The notes beneath the pieces are model-generated. The model saw only the letters and a program-made list of their open reading frames with translations. It did not search any database and had not been told where the DNA came from. The translations under genes were made by a program, and so were the position numbers. Of a DNA stretch of 64,000 nt, positions 27,452 to 36,199 are shown piece by piece. Position 1 is the stretch's first letter. The number at the start of each line of letters is the position of its first letter. The stretch comes from Streptococcus oralis. Its GTDB lineage: Bacteria > Bacillota > Bacilli > Lactobacillales > Streptococcaceae. The DNA is taken from positions 558,001-622,000 of the forward strand of contig NZ_CP019562.1 in NCBI RefSeq assembly GCF_001983955.1. The letters run 5' to 3'.

Positions 27452-28210
27452 TTATAGATATGAGCCGAACTGGCTAAAGTCAAAGACGTTTAAAAATTCC
27501 TGTGCTCGTTTGGTTTGTGGGTTGGTAAAGAAGTCTTGAGCCGTTCCTTCTTCAGCAATTTTCCCTTGGTCGAGGAAGATAATGCGATCTGCAATAGCTT
27601 GGGCAAACTGCATTTCGTGGGTTACCAGAATCATGGTGCGCCCTTCTTGAGCCAAGTCATTTATGAGTTCCAGAACTTCACGCACCATTTCTGGATCCAG
27701 TGAAGCCGTCACTTCGTCAAAGAGGATAATTTCTGGATGCATGAGAAGGGCACGGATAATCGCCACTCGTTGTTTCTGTCCCCCAGATAATTGGCGAGCA
27801 AAACTGTCTTTTTTATCAAGCAAACCCACACGTTCCAGTAGTTGCAAAGCTTCCGCCGTTACTTCTTTCTTGTCTCGTCCCTGAGCTTTGATAGGGCCTA
27901 GGATGAGGTTTTGAAGGACATCTAGGTGAGGAAAGAGTTCATAACTTTGAAAGACCATGCCAATCTTTTGACGAACCAGGTGAAAGTTTTTCTGATTGCC
28001 AATAATGGACTGGCCATCCAGAAGAATATCTCCACCTTGAATGGTTTCTAGACCATTGAGGCAACGAAGGAGAGTGCTTTTTCCGCAACCAGATGGCCCA
28101 AGAATAACCACAACCTCCCCTTTTTTGATTTGCAAGGATAGACCTTGGAGGATAGGATTGTCTCCGAAGGATTTTTTTAGGTCCTTGATTTCTAAAATAG
28201 TTTCAGACAT
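27452..28210 (-). CDS. amino-acid ABC transporter ATP-binding protein
   Basis: A 252-residue GlnQ/HisP-type ATPase. Walker A GPSGCGKST (about residues 37-45), Q-loop MVFQSYELFPHL, signature LSGGQKQRVAI, Walker B ILFDEVTASLD (Val where most have Pro), switch His in VTHEM. GGAGG precedes the ATG. It begins one base after the permease gene on the minus strand, so assembly is coupled. Confidence 0.95.
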   Translation of the reverse strand: MSETILEIKDLKKSFGDNPILQGLSLQIKKGEVVVILGPSGCGKSTLLRCLNGLETIQGGDILLDGQSIIGNQKNFHLVRQKIGMVFQSYELFPHLDVLQNLILGPIKAQGRDKKEVTAEALQLLERVGLLDKKDSFARQLSGGQKQRVAIIRALLMHPEIILFDEVTASLDPEMVREVLELINDLAQEGRTMILVTHEMQFAQAIADRIIFLDQGKIAEEGTAQDFFTNPQTKRAQEFLNVFDFSQFGSYL

Positions 28211-28888
28211 TTAGTTCCTCCAATGTTTTTCTAAGTGAGTGGATAGTTTGGAAATAGGAAAACAGACTGCGAAATACAGGACCAGAATGGTTCCATAAAT
28301 CCAAAAGGAAGCGGTTGGGATTGTCAAGCGATTGCTGTCAATGATTTGTTGTCCAACCTTGGTAACTTCCACAACCCCAATCAAGACAACTAAGGAAGTC
28401 GTTTTGATCATACGAGTGACAAGATTGATGGCTTGTGGTAGTAGTCTTCTCAAGACCTGTGGAATGATAATGTGATAGTAAAGTTGGAAGTTGGTCAAGC
28501 CCAGAGCCTGTCCGCTTTCAAACTGATGTTTAGGGAGAGAAGTGATGGCTCCACGTACCAAGTCCCCCATTTCAGCTGTACCCCAGAGGGTAAAAACAAT
28601 AATAGCCGAAGTCTCGCCTGAGATATTGATATTAAAGTTTCGAGCTAAGCCGAAATAAACGATGAAAAGTAGTACCAGCTGGGGCATGATACGGATAAAT
28701 TCCAGATAAAAGCGTGTTAAAAAACGAATAACTCTAGAATGGTAGGTCATGATGATTCCCATGACTGTTCCGAAAATCATTGATAGAAGGACGGAGAGAA
28801 TGGAAATTCCAATCGTGACACCCAATCCCTGTAGAATACGCAGGAGATTATTTCCCTGAAAGAGTACTTGCATTCCCGAATCCTGCAT
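28211..28888 (-). CDS. amino-acid ABC transporter permease (second)
   Basis: A 225-residue HisM/GlnP-type permease with about five transmembrane helices. The ATPase-contact EAA loop is visible as SGQALGLTNFQLYYHIIIPQVLRR in sense, around residues 125-148. AAAGGAGG precedes the first ATG by 7 nt, so start 28888 is kept even though it overlaps the upstream permease gene by about 40 nt. Confidence 0.92.
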   Translation of the reverse strand: MQDSGMQVLFQGNNLLRILQGLGVTIGISILSVLLSMIFGTVMGIIMTYHSRVIRFLTRFYLEFIRIMPQLVLLFIVYFGLARNFNINISGETSAIIVFTLWGTAEMGDLVRGAITSLPKHQFESGQALGLTNFQLYYHIIIPQVLRRLLPQAINLVTRMIKTTSLVVLIGVVEVTKVGQQIIDSNRLTIPTASFWIYGTILVLYFAVCFPISKLSTHLEKHWRN

Positions 28889-29528
28889 GGCGGAGCCTCC
28901 TTTCTATCCAGCTAAAGACTAGAGAGATGGGTAGAAGCATGATCAGGTAAGCAACTACCAACATGGCTAGTGCAATGTCTGTCTCATAATAGAGTCCAAT
29001 CAAGTCCTTGGCGACGTACATGAGATCGGCTAAGGCTACCGCAGAGAAGACAGAGGTTTCTTTGATGAGAAAAATGACATTGGCACTAAAGGACGGTAGA
29101 GCAACCGCAGTCGCTTGCGGAAGAACCACATAGCGAAAGACCTGTACAGGCGTTAGACCGATGGCTAGACCAATCTCGTGCTGGGTTTGACTAACTGCTT
29201 CCAGTCCGCTTCTGAAAGATTCAGCCATGTAGGAGCCACCTAAAAAGATGAGCCCAACTGTTGCACAGACTTCTGAAGAAAGAACAATCCCTATTCGGGG
29301 AAGCCCGAAGTAGAGGAAGAAGAGTTGAATCAAAAGGGGCGTGTTTCGTGACAATTCGATGTAGGCTGTTGCTAGCTGTGAAAAGATAGGAACGCGATAA
29401 TGCCGAATGACACTAACGATTAGACCAACAAGAAAAGAACCCAGAATTCCCCAAACTGCGATATGTAAGGTCAGAAAGAATGCCTTTTGATAGAGCGGTA
29501 AATATTGTTCAACAATGGACCAATCCAA
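28848..29528 (-). CDS. amino-acid ABC transporter permease (first)
   Basis: A permease of about 226 residues with roughly five helices and the EAA loop GLAIGLTPVQVFRYVVLPQA. First gene of the importer operon. The longer ATG start at 29543 has no Shine-Dalgarno, whereas GGGAGG sits 6 nt before a TTG at 29528; that TTG (protein starting MDWSIVEQYL) is therefore preferred. The alternative would add five residues. The paired permeases form a heterodimeric channel. Confidence 0.88.
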   Translation of the reverse strand: MDWSIVEQYLPLYQKAFFLTLHIAVWGILGSFLVGLIVSVIRHYRVPIFSQLATAYIELSRNTPLLIQLFFLYFGLPRIGIVLSSEVCATVGLIFLGGSYMAESFRSGLEAVSQTQHEIGLAIGLTPVQVFRYVVLPQATAVALPSFSANVIFLIKETSVFSAVALADLMYVAKDLIGLYYETDIALAMLVVAYLIMLLPISLVFSWIERRLRHAGFGNASTLSGK

Positions 29529-29560
29529 AATAGAACCTCCCATCTAGGAATAATATAGCT

Positions 29561-29569
29561 ATTGTAGCA
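29561..29569 (-). promoter_or_regulatory. importer operon promoter
   Basis: On the minus strand TG-C-TACAAT, an extended -10 placed 32 nt before the TTG start. It gives a short leader just long enough to hold GGGAGG. Confidence 0.5.
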
Positions 29570-29660
29570 CTAAAGGGCATGTTTGGATAATATGAATTTT
29601 TTATCACAATGATAGAAAATATTTATCATGTCTGTGATTTGAAATTCCCAGACAAAATTT

Positions 29661-29689
29661 TTGAAAGGATTCTGAAAAAGAGGTAAGAT
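29661..29689 (+). promoter_or_regulatory. lctO promoter
   Basis: TTGAAA, 17-nt spacer, TAAGAT. Confidence 0.6.
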
Positions 29690-29705
29690 AGTTTATGTAA
29701 GAAAA

Positions 29706-29721
29706 AGTAAACGCTTACTTA
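29706..29721 (+). promoter_or_regulatory. cre-like palindrome at lctO
   Basis: AGTAAACGCTTACTT is a near-perfect dyad with the AANCGNW core of CcpA sites. It sits just downstream of the predicted transcription start (about 29696), where a bound repressor would block elongation. Confidence 0.5.
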
Positions 29722-29737
29722 ATAAGGAGGACACTTT

Positions 29738-30874
29738 ATGTCATATAAAACAAGCAATGCAGAAGGACCTGTAGATTTTATTAACACTTATGATTTGGAG
29801 CCAATGGCGCAACAAGTCATTCCTAAAGCTGCCTTTGGTTATATCGCTAGTGGAGCAGAGGATACTTTCACTCTACGCGAGAACATCCGTGCCTTTAACC
29901 ACAAACTTATTGTTCCTCATACGCTTTGTGATGTTGAAAATCCAAGTACAGAGATTGAATTTGCAGGTGAAAAATTATCTTCACCAATTATTATGGCGCC
30001 TGTTGCGGCTCATAAATTGGCAAATGAGCAGGGGGAAGTAGCCACTGCGCGTGGTGTGCATGAATTTGGTTCTCTCTATACAACTAGTTCCTACTCTACC
30101 GTTGACCTTCCAGAAATTACGGAAGCTCTTCAAGGGACACCTCATTGGTTCCAATTTTACTTTAGTAAGGATGACGGCATTAACCGCCATATCATGGACC
30201 GTGTGAAGGCTGAAGGCTACAAAGCGATTGTCTTGACGGCGGATGCAACTGTAGGGGGCAATCGTGAGGTCGACAAGCGCAATGGTTTTGTCTTCCCAGT
30301 TGGCATGCCGATTGTTGAGGAATACCTGCCAGAAGGTGCTGGAAAATCAATGGACTTTGTTTACAAATCAGCCAAACAACGCTTGTCTCCACGTGATGTC
30401 GAATTTATCGCTGAATATTCAGGACTTCCTGTCTATGTCAAGGGGCCACAATGCCGTGAAGACGTTGAACGTTCGCTTGCCGCAGGTGCTTCTGGTATCT
30501 GGGTAACCAACCACGGTGGCCGCCAAATCGATGGTGGACCAGCATCCTTTGACTCGCTTCAAGAAGTAGCTGAAGCAGTTGATAAACGTGTGCCAATTGT
30601 CTTTGACTCTGGTGTTCGTCGCGGTCAACACGTCTTTAAAGCCTTGGCTTCAGGAGCAGACTTGGTAGCTATTGGTCGCCCTGTGATCTATGGTTTGGCT
30701 CTTGGTGGTAGTGTTGGTGTGCGTCAAGTCTTTGAGCACTTAAATGCAGAATTGAAGACAGTCATGCAATTATCTGGAACTCAGACTATTGAGGATGTCA
30801 AACACTTCAAACTCCGTCACAACCCATACAACCCAACATTCCCAGTCGACCCTCGTGACTTAAAATTGTATTGA
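29738..30874 (+). CDS. lctO: L-lactate oxidase
   Basis: FMN-dependent alpha-hydroxyacid oxidase that converts L-lactate and O2 to pyruvate and H2O2. The 378-residue TIM-barrel has the N-terminal FMN region GYIASGAEDTFTLREN, the middle motif VLTADATVGGNREVD, and the catalytic WVTNHGGRQIDGGPAS with the active His near residue 265. Next come FDSGVRRGQHVFKALASGAD and GRPVIYGLALGG. It matches the family length. TAAGGAGG precedes the ATG. In this lineage it feeds pyruvate to SpxB, also in this window. Confidence 0.95.
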   Translation: MSYKTSNAEGPVDFINTYDLEPMAQQVIPKAAFGYIASGAEDTFTLRENIRAFNHKLIVPHTLCDVENPSTEIEFAGEKLSSPIIMAPVAAHKLANEQGEVATARGVHEFGSLYTTSSYSTVDLPEITEALQGTPHWFQFYFSKDDGINRHIMDRVKAEGYKAIVLTADATVGGNREVDKRNGFVFPVGMPIVEEYLPEGAGKSMDFVYKSAKQRLSPRDVEFIAEYSGLPVYVKGPQCREDVERSLAAGASGIWVTNHGGRQIDGGPASFDSLQEVAEAVDKRVPIVFDSGVRRGQHVFKALASGADLVAIGRPVIYGLALGGSVGVRQVFEHLNAELKTVMQLSGTQTIEDVKHFKLRHNPYNPTFPVDPRDLKLY

Positions 30875-30883
30875 TAAAGTAGA

Positions 30884-30910
30884 AGGCCTCCACCTTATGT
30901 GGAGGTTTTT
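30884..30910 (+). terminator. lctO terminator
   Basis: CCTCCAC-CTTAT-GTGGAGG followed by TTTTT. Confidence 0.9.
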
Positions 30911-30975
30911 CTTCATGTATAGAAAGATTAAATCGTTATCAGAAACTATATAAATATATTTTCCAATCAAATATC

Positions 30976-31004
30976 TTGCTAGGGCTTTCAAATTCTGTTA
31001 TACT
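30976..31004 (+). promoter_or_regulatory. promoter upstream of first tenA
   Basis: TTGCTA, 17-nt spacer, TATACT with TGT before it. Present in both leader copies. Confidence 0.65.
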
Positions 31005-31027
31005 GGTCCAGTAATTAAATAATAAAG

Positions 31028-31183
31028 ACATTTGGGGTGCTTTAGGCTGAGATGATACCCATTGAACCTGATACAGTTAAGACTGGCGAAGGGAAATGTG
31101 AAAAGGTTTTTTCGTGTGTCGAAAGAAACTATCTAATCTTGTAAGCTAAACTCTAATTCTCGTTTGTAATTGGAGTTTTTTTG
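31028..31183 (+). promoter_or_regulatory. TPP riboswitch 1 with terminator
   Basis: The thi-box core is visible: GGGGTGC, then GGCTGAGATGATACCC, then GAACCTGATACAG and the closing GGCGAAGGGAAATGTG (about 31034-31100). A terminator hairpin ACTCTAATT / AATTGGAGT with a T run follows at about 31148-31183. TPP binding should therefore cause premature termination before tenA. Confidence 0.9.
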
Positions 31184-31329
31184 TTTATCAAAAGAGGATA
31201 GGCTTGACCGCAAGCCTTTTGGTAGCTCTCCTCCTTGAATGCCCCACTTTTCTTTAAAAAGGTCAAGTAAAACTAGGATTTTCTTAGTATTTTGTTGATT
31301 ACGAACGAGTAAAGAGAGGAAAAGTAAAT

Positions 31330-31998
31330 ATGGAAACACAAGACTATGCATTTCAGCCAGGTTTGACCGTTGGAGAATTATTAAAAAGCAGTCAGAAGGA
31401 TTGGCAGGCTGCAATCAATCATCGTTTTGTTAAGGAACTTTTTGCGGGGACAATTGAGAATAAGGTCTTAAAAGACTACCTGATTCAAGATTATCATTTC
31501 TTTGATGCTTTCCTATCCATGCTGGGAGCTTGTGTAGCTCACGCAGACCAGCTTGAGTCCAAACTTCGTTTTGCCAAGCAACTAGGCTTTCTTGAAGCAG
31601 ATGAAGATGGTTATTTCCAAAAGGCTTTCAAAGAGTTAAAAGTATCTGAGAATGACTATCTAGAAGTGACCTTGCACCCTGTGACAAAAGCGTTTCAGGA
31701 GCTAATGTATTCTGCTGTGACTTCATCAGACTATGCTCATCTTTTGGTCATGCTGGTCATTGCAGAAGGTCTCTATTTAGACTGGGGTTCTAAAGATTTG
31801 GCTCTACCTGAAGCCTATATTCATTTGGAATGGATCAATCTCCACAGAGGTCCTTTCTTTGAAGAGTGGGTTCAATTTCTAGTTGATGAACTTAATCGTG
31901 TCGGGAAAAATCGAGAAGATTTGACAGAACTTCAGGAACGCTGGAATCAAGCAGTTGCTTTAGAATTAGCCTTTTTTGATATCGGTTATGAATTATAG
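31330..31998 (+). CDS. tenA: TenA-family protein, Cys-less (TenA_E-like)
   Basis: A 222-residue all-helical TenA/Thi-4 fold. The N-terminus carries the family pattern HRFVKELFAGTIENKVLKDYLIQDYHF. The nucleophilic Cys of classical TenA (Cys135 in the paralogue at 34979) aligns with Ala145, followed by Glu146 (VIAEGLYLDWG), as in the TenA_E subgroup that handles aminopyrimidine degradation products of thiamin rather than acting as thiaminase II. It has its own TPP riboswitch. AGAGGA precedes the ATG. It is bracketed by the duplicated leader, so it is separately controlled from the transporter operon. Confidence 0.85.
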   Translation: METQDYAFQPGLTVGELLKSSQKDWQAAINHRFVKELFAGTIENKVLKDYLIQDYHFFDAFLSMLGACVAHADQLESKLRFAKQLGFLEADEDGYFQKAFKELKVSENDYLEVTLHPVTKAFQELMYSAVTSSDYAHLLVMLVIAEGLYLDWGSKDLALPEAYIHLEWINLHRGPFFEEWVQFLVDELNRVGKNREDLTELQERWNQAVALELAFFDIGYEL

Positions 31999-32074
31999 GA
32001 CAGATTCAATACTTTTATGTAGATTAAAAGAATGAACAAACAAACTATATAAATATATTTTCCGGTCAAATATC

Positions 32075-32103
32075 TTGCTAGGGCTTTCAATTTCTGTTAT
32101 ACT
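32075..32103 (+). promoter_or_regulatory. promoter of ECF/thi operon
   Basis: TTGCTA, 17-nt spacer, TATACT, identical boxes to copy 1. Confidence 0.65.
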
Positions 32104-32126
32104 GGTCCAGTAATAAAATAATAAAG

Positions 32127-32284
32127 ACATTTGGGGTGCTTTAGGCTGAGATGATACCCATTGAACCTGATACAGTTAAGACTGGCGAAGGGAAATGTGA
32201 AAAGGTTTTTTTCGTATGTCGAAAGAAACTGTCTAATCTTGTAAGCTAAACTCTAATTCTTGATTGTAATTGGAGTTTTTTTGT
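32127..32284 (+). promoter_or_regulatory. TPP riboswitch 2 with terminator
   Basis: The same thi-box elements as riboswitch 1 (about 32133-32201), followed by the same ACTCTAATT / AATTGGAGT terminator at about 32249-32284. It controls the seven-gene operon from 32370 to 37627. Confidence 0.9.
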
Positions 32285-32369
32285 TTATCAAAAGAGGATA
32301 GGCTTGACCGCAAGCCTTTTGGCAGCTCTCCTTGAATGCCCCACTTTTCTTTAAAAAAGGAGTTTTTTT

Positions 32370-32930
32370 ATGTTGAAAAAATGGCAGTTAAAAGATGTTA
32401 TCTTGCTTGCTTTCTTGTCTATCTTTTTTGGTGGCGTTTTTGTGGGTTCAGGCTATCTGTTTGATATCCTCACTCTGATTTTAGCCCCTCTTGGTTTACA
32501 GGTCTTTGCCAATGAAATCCTCTTTGGTCTCTGGTGTATGGCTGCGCCCATTGCTGCCATCTTTGTTCCAAGAGTGGGAAGCGCAACGATTGGAGAAGTG
32601 CTCGCTGCGCTTGCTGAAGTCCTTTATGGTAGTCAATTCGGTCTAGGTGCCCTTTTGTCTGGCTTGGTTCAAGGTTTGGGAAGTGAATTTGGCTTTCTTG
32701 TGACCAAGAATCGCTATGAAAGTTGGCTCTCTCTAACTGCTAATAGTATTGGGATTACGCTTTTTAGCTTTGTCTATGAATACATTAAATTAGGTTACTA
32801 TGCCTTCTCCCTTCCTTTTGTCCTTTCCTTGCTGGTGGTGCGTTTTATTTCCGTCTTTTTCTTCTGTACCATCTTGGTTCGTGCCATTGTCAAACTCTAT
32901 CATCAGTTTGCAGCTGGAGGAAAGGCATAG
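32370..32930 (+). CDS. ykoE: ECF transporter S component, YkoE-type (HMP/thiamin)
   Basis: A 186-residue membrane protein with about five to six helices. The segment GLWCMAAPIAAIFVPRVGSATIGEVLAALAE is characteristic of YkoE, the substrate-binding subunit for hydroxymethylpyrimidine-type precursors or thiamin. It sits after a TPP riboswitch and directly before YkoD- and YkoC-type genes, completing an ECF importer. AAAAAGGAG precedes the ATG. It ends at the base before the ATPase gene begins. Confidence 0.9.
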   Translation: MLKKWQLKDVILLAFLSIFFGGVFVGSGYLFDILTLILAPLGLQVFANEILFGLWCMAAPIAAIFVPRVGSATIGEVLAALAEVLYGSQFGLGALLSGLVQGLGSEFGFLVTKNRYESWLSLTANSIGITLFSFVYEYIKLGYYAFSLPFVLSLLVVRFISVFFFCTILVRAIVKLYHQFAAGGKA

Positions 32931-34316
32931 ATGGGCCTGAAATTAAGAGGGATTCAATCCCCAATCTTTTCGGAACCGATTGATTTTACTTTTCATGAGC
33001 AAGCCTTTACCTTGTTAGTTGGGAGTAGTGGTTCAGGAAAATCCAGCCTCTTTCAAGTCATTGCTCAAGTCAGTTCTCTTCCCTATAGTGGTCAAGTCTT
33101 GATAGATGGGAGTCAGGTCAGTCAGCTTTCTATCGTTGAACGTGTCCAGACGGTTGGTATTCTCTTTCAAAATCCCAATCATCAATTCACCATGGAGAAC
33201 TTGTTTGAGGAGCTGGTTTTTACCTTGGAGAATATCGGGCATCCACTTCAAGATATTGATGCTAAAATAGCAGAGGTGGTCCGGCAATGTCGTTGCGAGG
33301 CAATCTTGAACCGTTCCATCCATCACTTATCAGGTGGTGAAAAGCAAAAGGCTGCGCTGGCTGTTATCTTTGCTATGAACCCTAGGGTCTATCTCTTGGA
33401 TGAGCCCTTCGCTTCCATTGACCGCAAGAGCAGAATCGAGATATTGGAGATTCTAAAAGAGTTGTCCTCTAATGGGAAGACAGTCATCCTGTGCGATCAT
33501 GATTTAACGGACTATGGAGCCTACATTGACCATATGGTGGAGCTGAGAGACGGGCAACTAAGGGAAATAAATAAAATCCCTACCTCTGAGATGATACAGG
33601 TTTCTTCAAAGGAAGTTGCCTCTAGTCCAGAATTATTCCATATGGACCGTGTGACCTGTGAGCTGGGGAATCGCCCTCTCTTTTCGATTGCGGATTTCAC
33701 ATTTTACCAAGGAATTTCCTGTATCTTGGGTGATAATGGTGTTGGGAAATCAACCCTCTTTCGCTCCATTCTTCAATTTCAAAAGTATAGAGGGCGCATT
33801 ACTTGGAAGGGGTCGGTTCTTAAAAAGAAAAAGAGTTTGTATCGTGATCTGACGGGTGTTGTTCAGGAAGCTGAGAAGCAGTTTATCCGAGTCAGTCTGA
33901 GAGAGGAACTGCAATTAGATAGTCCAGACTCGGAAAGAAATCAGCGGATTCTCCAAGCTTTACGATATTTTAATCTGGAGCAGGCGCTTGATAAGAGTCC
34001 CTATCAATTAAGTGGTGGCCAGCAAAAGATTCTTCAGCTATTGACCATCTTGACCAGCAAGGCTTCTGTGATCTTGCTAGATGAACCTTTTGCTGGTTTG
34101 GATGATAGAGCTTGCCATTATTTTTGCCAGTGGATTGTGGAGGAGAGCAATCAAGGAAGAAGTTTTTTGATCATTAGCCATCGTTTAGATCCCTTGATTT
34201 CTGTGGTCGATTATTGGATCGAGATGACTAGTGAGGGTCTCCGTCATATTAAAGACGTGACTATCAGCAAACCTCTCAGTTTTCTGAGTAGGAATACTCA
34301 AGGGGAGGTGAGGTAG
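32931..34316 (+). CDS. ykoD: ECF transporter double ATPase, YkoD-type
   Basis: A 461-residue protein with two fused ABC ATPase domains. The first has Walker A GSSGSGKSS, signature HLSGGEKQKAAL and Walker B YLLDEPFASID. The second has Walker A GDNGVGKST, signature QLSGGQQKILQL and Walker B ILLDEPFAGLD. The two-domain form is typical of YkoD, which powers the YkoE/YkoC system. Translation begins immediately after ykoE. Confidence 0.93.
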   Translation: MGLKLRGIQSPIFSEPIDFTFHEQAFTLLVGSSGSGKSSLFQVIAQVSSLPYSGQVLIDGSQVSQLSIVERVQTVGILFQNPNHQFTMENLFEELVFTLENIGHPLQDIDAKIAEVVRQCRCEAILNRSIHHLSGGEKQKAALAVIFAMNPRVYLLDEPFASIDRKSRIEILEILKELSSNGKTVILCDHDLTDYGAYIDHMVELRDGQLREINKIPTSEMIQVSSKEVASSPELFHMDRVTCELGNRPLFSIADFTFYQGISCILGDNGVGKSTLFRSILQFQKYRGRITWKGSVLKKKKSLYRDLTGVVQEAEKQFIRVSLREELQLDSPDSERNQRILQALRYFNLEQALDKSPYQLSGGQQKILQLLTILTSKASVILLDEPFAGLDDRACHYFCQWIVEESNQGRSFLIISHRLDPLISVVDYWIEMTSEGLRHIKDVTISKPLSFLSRNTQGEVR

Positions 34317-34317
34317 T

Positions 34318-34968
34318 ATGATCAAAGTAGCAACTCAGACACCGATTATTAGTCTTTTCTTGCTGATTTTATCCTTGGAAACATCTTTCCTTCCTTCGAT
34401 TGCTCTTAATCTCTCGGTAGTCGCATTTTGCATTCTCTTTATGCTCTACTACCGTCGATTTAAAATGTTGGCTTGGATGCTTGTGCTCGCCATTTTACCA
34501 TCTTTTGCTAATTACTGGGCAGTACAGTTACATGGGGATGCTTCGCAGGCAGTCATGCTTGGAACGAGGGCTTTTGTGACGGTTTGTATCGGCCTTGTCT
34601 TTGTTTCTAGTATTTCCCTAAAAGAGCTTCTCTTGTACTTGGCTCAAAAGGGGTTATCGCGTTCTTGGGCCTATGCCTTAATTGTAGTATTCAATGCCTT
34701 TCCCCTCATTCAACAAGAAATCAAGTCCCTCAAGGAAGCTTGCTTATTGCGTGGTCAAAAATTGCATGTTTGGTCGCCCTTGATTTACAGTAAGGTTCTG
34801 ATGACGGTCTTTAGATGGCGCCATCTTTACCTGAGAGCTCTATCTGCTCACGGATATGACGAACATGTTCATTTGGAGAATAGCTATCGGACTTTTTATA
34901 TTTCTCAGAGGACAAAATTGATCTACCTACTTTTCTTTTTATTGCTTCAAACCAGTTTATTTCTATAA
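34318..34968 (+). CDS. ykoC: ECF transporter T component, YkoC-type
   Basis: A 216-residue membrane protein (CbiQ/EcfT family) with about five helices. The Ala-Arg-Gly-type coupling motifs are represented by EACLLRGQKL and RALSAHGYDE in the C-terminal half, which contact the ATPase domains. It starts one base after the ATPase stop. AGGGGAGGTGAGG precedes it. Confidence 0.88.
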   Translation: MIKVATQTPIISLFLLILSLETSFLPSIALNLSVVAFCILFMLYYRRFKMLAWMLVLAILPSFANYWAVQLHGDASQAVMLGTRAFVTVCIGLVFVSSISLKELLLYLAQKGLSRSWAYALIVVFNAFPLIQQEIKSLKEACLLRGQKLHVWSPLIYSKVLMTVFRWRHLYLRALSAHGYDEHVHLENSYRTFYISQRTKLIYLLFFLLLQTSLFL

Positions 34969-34978
34969 AGGAGTTATT

Positions 34979-35671
34979 ATGGAATTTACAGATATTGCGA
35001 TGGAATTATCCAGGGAAGCTTGGCAGGCTTCCTTTAACCATCCCTTTGTTTTACAGTTACAAGAGGGAACGTTAGAACCTTCTATTTTCCGCTATTACCT
35101 GATTCAGGATGCCTACTATCTGAAGTCTTTTTCAGAAGCCTATCACCTCTTGGCTGATAAGACTTCAAACCAAGAGATGAAAAGACTCTTGAAACAAAAT
35201 GCCCAGAGTCTAGTGGAGGGTGAGTTGTTTATCCGCAAACAATTTTTTAAGGAATTGGGAATCAGCGACCAGGAAATGGACGAGCAACCGATTGCTCCAA
35301 CCTGTTATCATTACATTTCGCATATTTATCGACAGTTTTCAGAGCCAAACCTGGGCATTGCTTTTGCTAGTTTGCTCCCATGTCCTTGGTTATACCATGA
35401 TTTGGGCAAGGCACTTAATCGCAAACCATCCCCGAATCCTCTTTATCAGCAGTGGATTGAGACCTATATCACCGATGAGTTAGAACAGCAGATTAAAGAG
35501 GAAGAAGAGCTGGTCAATCAGCTCTATCGAGAAAGCAATGAGACGGACAAACAAAAAATGCTAGAGGCCTTCCACATCAGTGTCCACATGGAAGCCAAGT
35601 TTTGGGAGATGGCTTACCAACACCAAACATGGGCGAGTGATTTGCAGTCCTTAGAAAAAGAGAAGAAATAG
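34979..35671 (+). CDS. tenA: TenA, classical aminopyrimidine aminohydrolase / thiaminase II
   Basis: A 230-residue TenA with the catalytic Cys135 present in SLLPCPWLYHDLGKAL, exactly where the Bacillus enzyme has it. It should hydrolyse aminopyrimidine to HMP (or thiamin itself), feeding ThiD. RBS AAGGAG lies 8 nt before the ATG. It is inside the riboswitch-controlled operon and is clearly a different subgroup from the first tenA, so the two are not a recent duplication despite the duplicated leader. Confidence 0.93.
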   Translation: MEFTDIAMELSREAWQASFNHPFVLQLQEGTLEPSIFRYYLIQDAYYLKSFSEAYHLLADKTSNQEMKRLLKQNAQSLVEGELFIRKQFFKELGISDQEMDEQPIAPTCYHYISHIYRQFSEPNLGIAFASLLPCPWLYHDLGKALNRKPSPNPLYQQWIETYITDELEQQIKEEEELVNQLYRESNETDKQKMLEAFHISVHMEAKFWEMAYQHQTWASDLQSLEKEKK

Positions 35672-35674
35672 AAA

Positions 35675-36199
35675 ATGAGAAACCACCGACTTCAAGTTCA
35701 CAAATTAACTATTTTATCCATGATGATTGCTCTTGACGTAGTGCTTACACCCATCTTCCGAATCGAGGGGATGGCACCAATGTCCAGTGTAGTCAACATT
35801 CTTGCAGGGATTTTGATGGGGCCTGTTTATGCCTTGGTCATGGCAACAGTCACAGCCTTTATCCGTATGTCAACTCAGGGGATTCCGCCCTTGGCCCTCA
35901 CAGGAGCTACTTTTGGAGCCCTCCTTGCAGGTCTCTTTTATAAGTACGGTCGAAAATTTCACTATTCTGCCCTAGGAGAGATTTTGGGAACAGGGATTAT
36001 CGGATCCATTGTTTCCTATCCTGTCATGGTTCTCTTTACGGGATCTGCGGCGAAGCTCAGCTGGTTTATCTATACTCCACGATTTTTCGGAGCGACCTTG
36101 ATCGGTACAGCCATAGCTTTTCTCGCCTTTCGATTTTTAATCAAGCAGGAATTCTTTAAAAAAGTACAAGGATATTTCTTTGGTGAAAGGATAGACTGA
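35675..36199 (+). CDS. thiW: ThiW-type ECF S component (thiazole uptake)
   Basis: A 174-residue membrane protein with about five helices. [21 protein letters not shown] and GTAFIR-type loops match ThiW, a predicted substrate-binding subunit for the thiazole precursor. ThiW proteins rely on a shared EcfAAT module, which is not in this window apart from the dedicated YkoDC. Neighbour thiM (thiazole kinase) supports the substrate. The stop overlaps the thiM start by one base. Confidence 0.88.
   Translation: MRNHRLQVHKLTILSMMIALDVVLTPIFRIEGMAPMSSVVNILAGILMGPVYALVMATVTAFIRMSTQGIPPLALTGATFGALLAGLFYKYGRKFHYSALGEILGTGIIGSIVSYPVMVLFTGSAAKLSWFIYTPRFFGATLIGTAIAFLAFRFLIKQEFFKKVQGYFFGERID

Larger units (their letters stand above)
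30943..31262 (+). repeat. duplicated thiamin leader, copy 1
   Basis: About 320 nt nearly identical to 32042-32360. It contains a promoter, TPP riboswitch, terminator and a second GGCTTG-ACCG-CAAGCC hairpin. Copy 1 differs from copy 2 at scattered bases and by a 3-nt CTC insertion near 31230. Confidence 0.95.
32042..32360 (+). repeat. duplicated thiamin leader, copy 2
   Basis: Second copy of the 320-nt leader, directly repeated about 1.1 kb after copy 1, starting 43 nt after the tenA stop. It fills nearly all of the gap before the ECF operon. Confidence 0.95.

Noticed and set aside
31133..31414. 93-codon minus-strand ORF over riboswitch 1 and tenA
   Set aside because: It runs through the terminator hairpin and the tenA start, with no RBS; explained by the duplicated leader.
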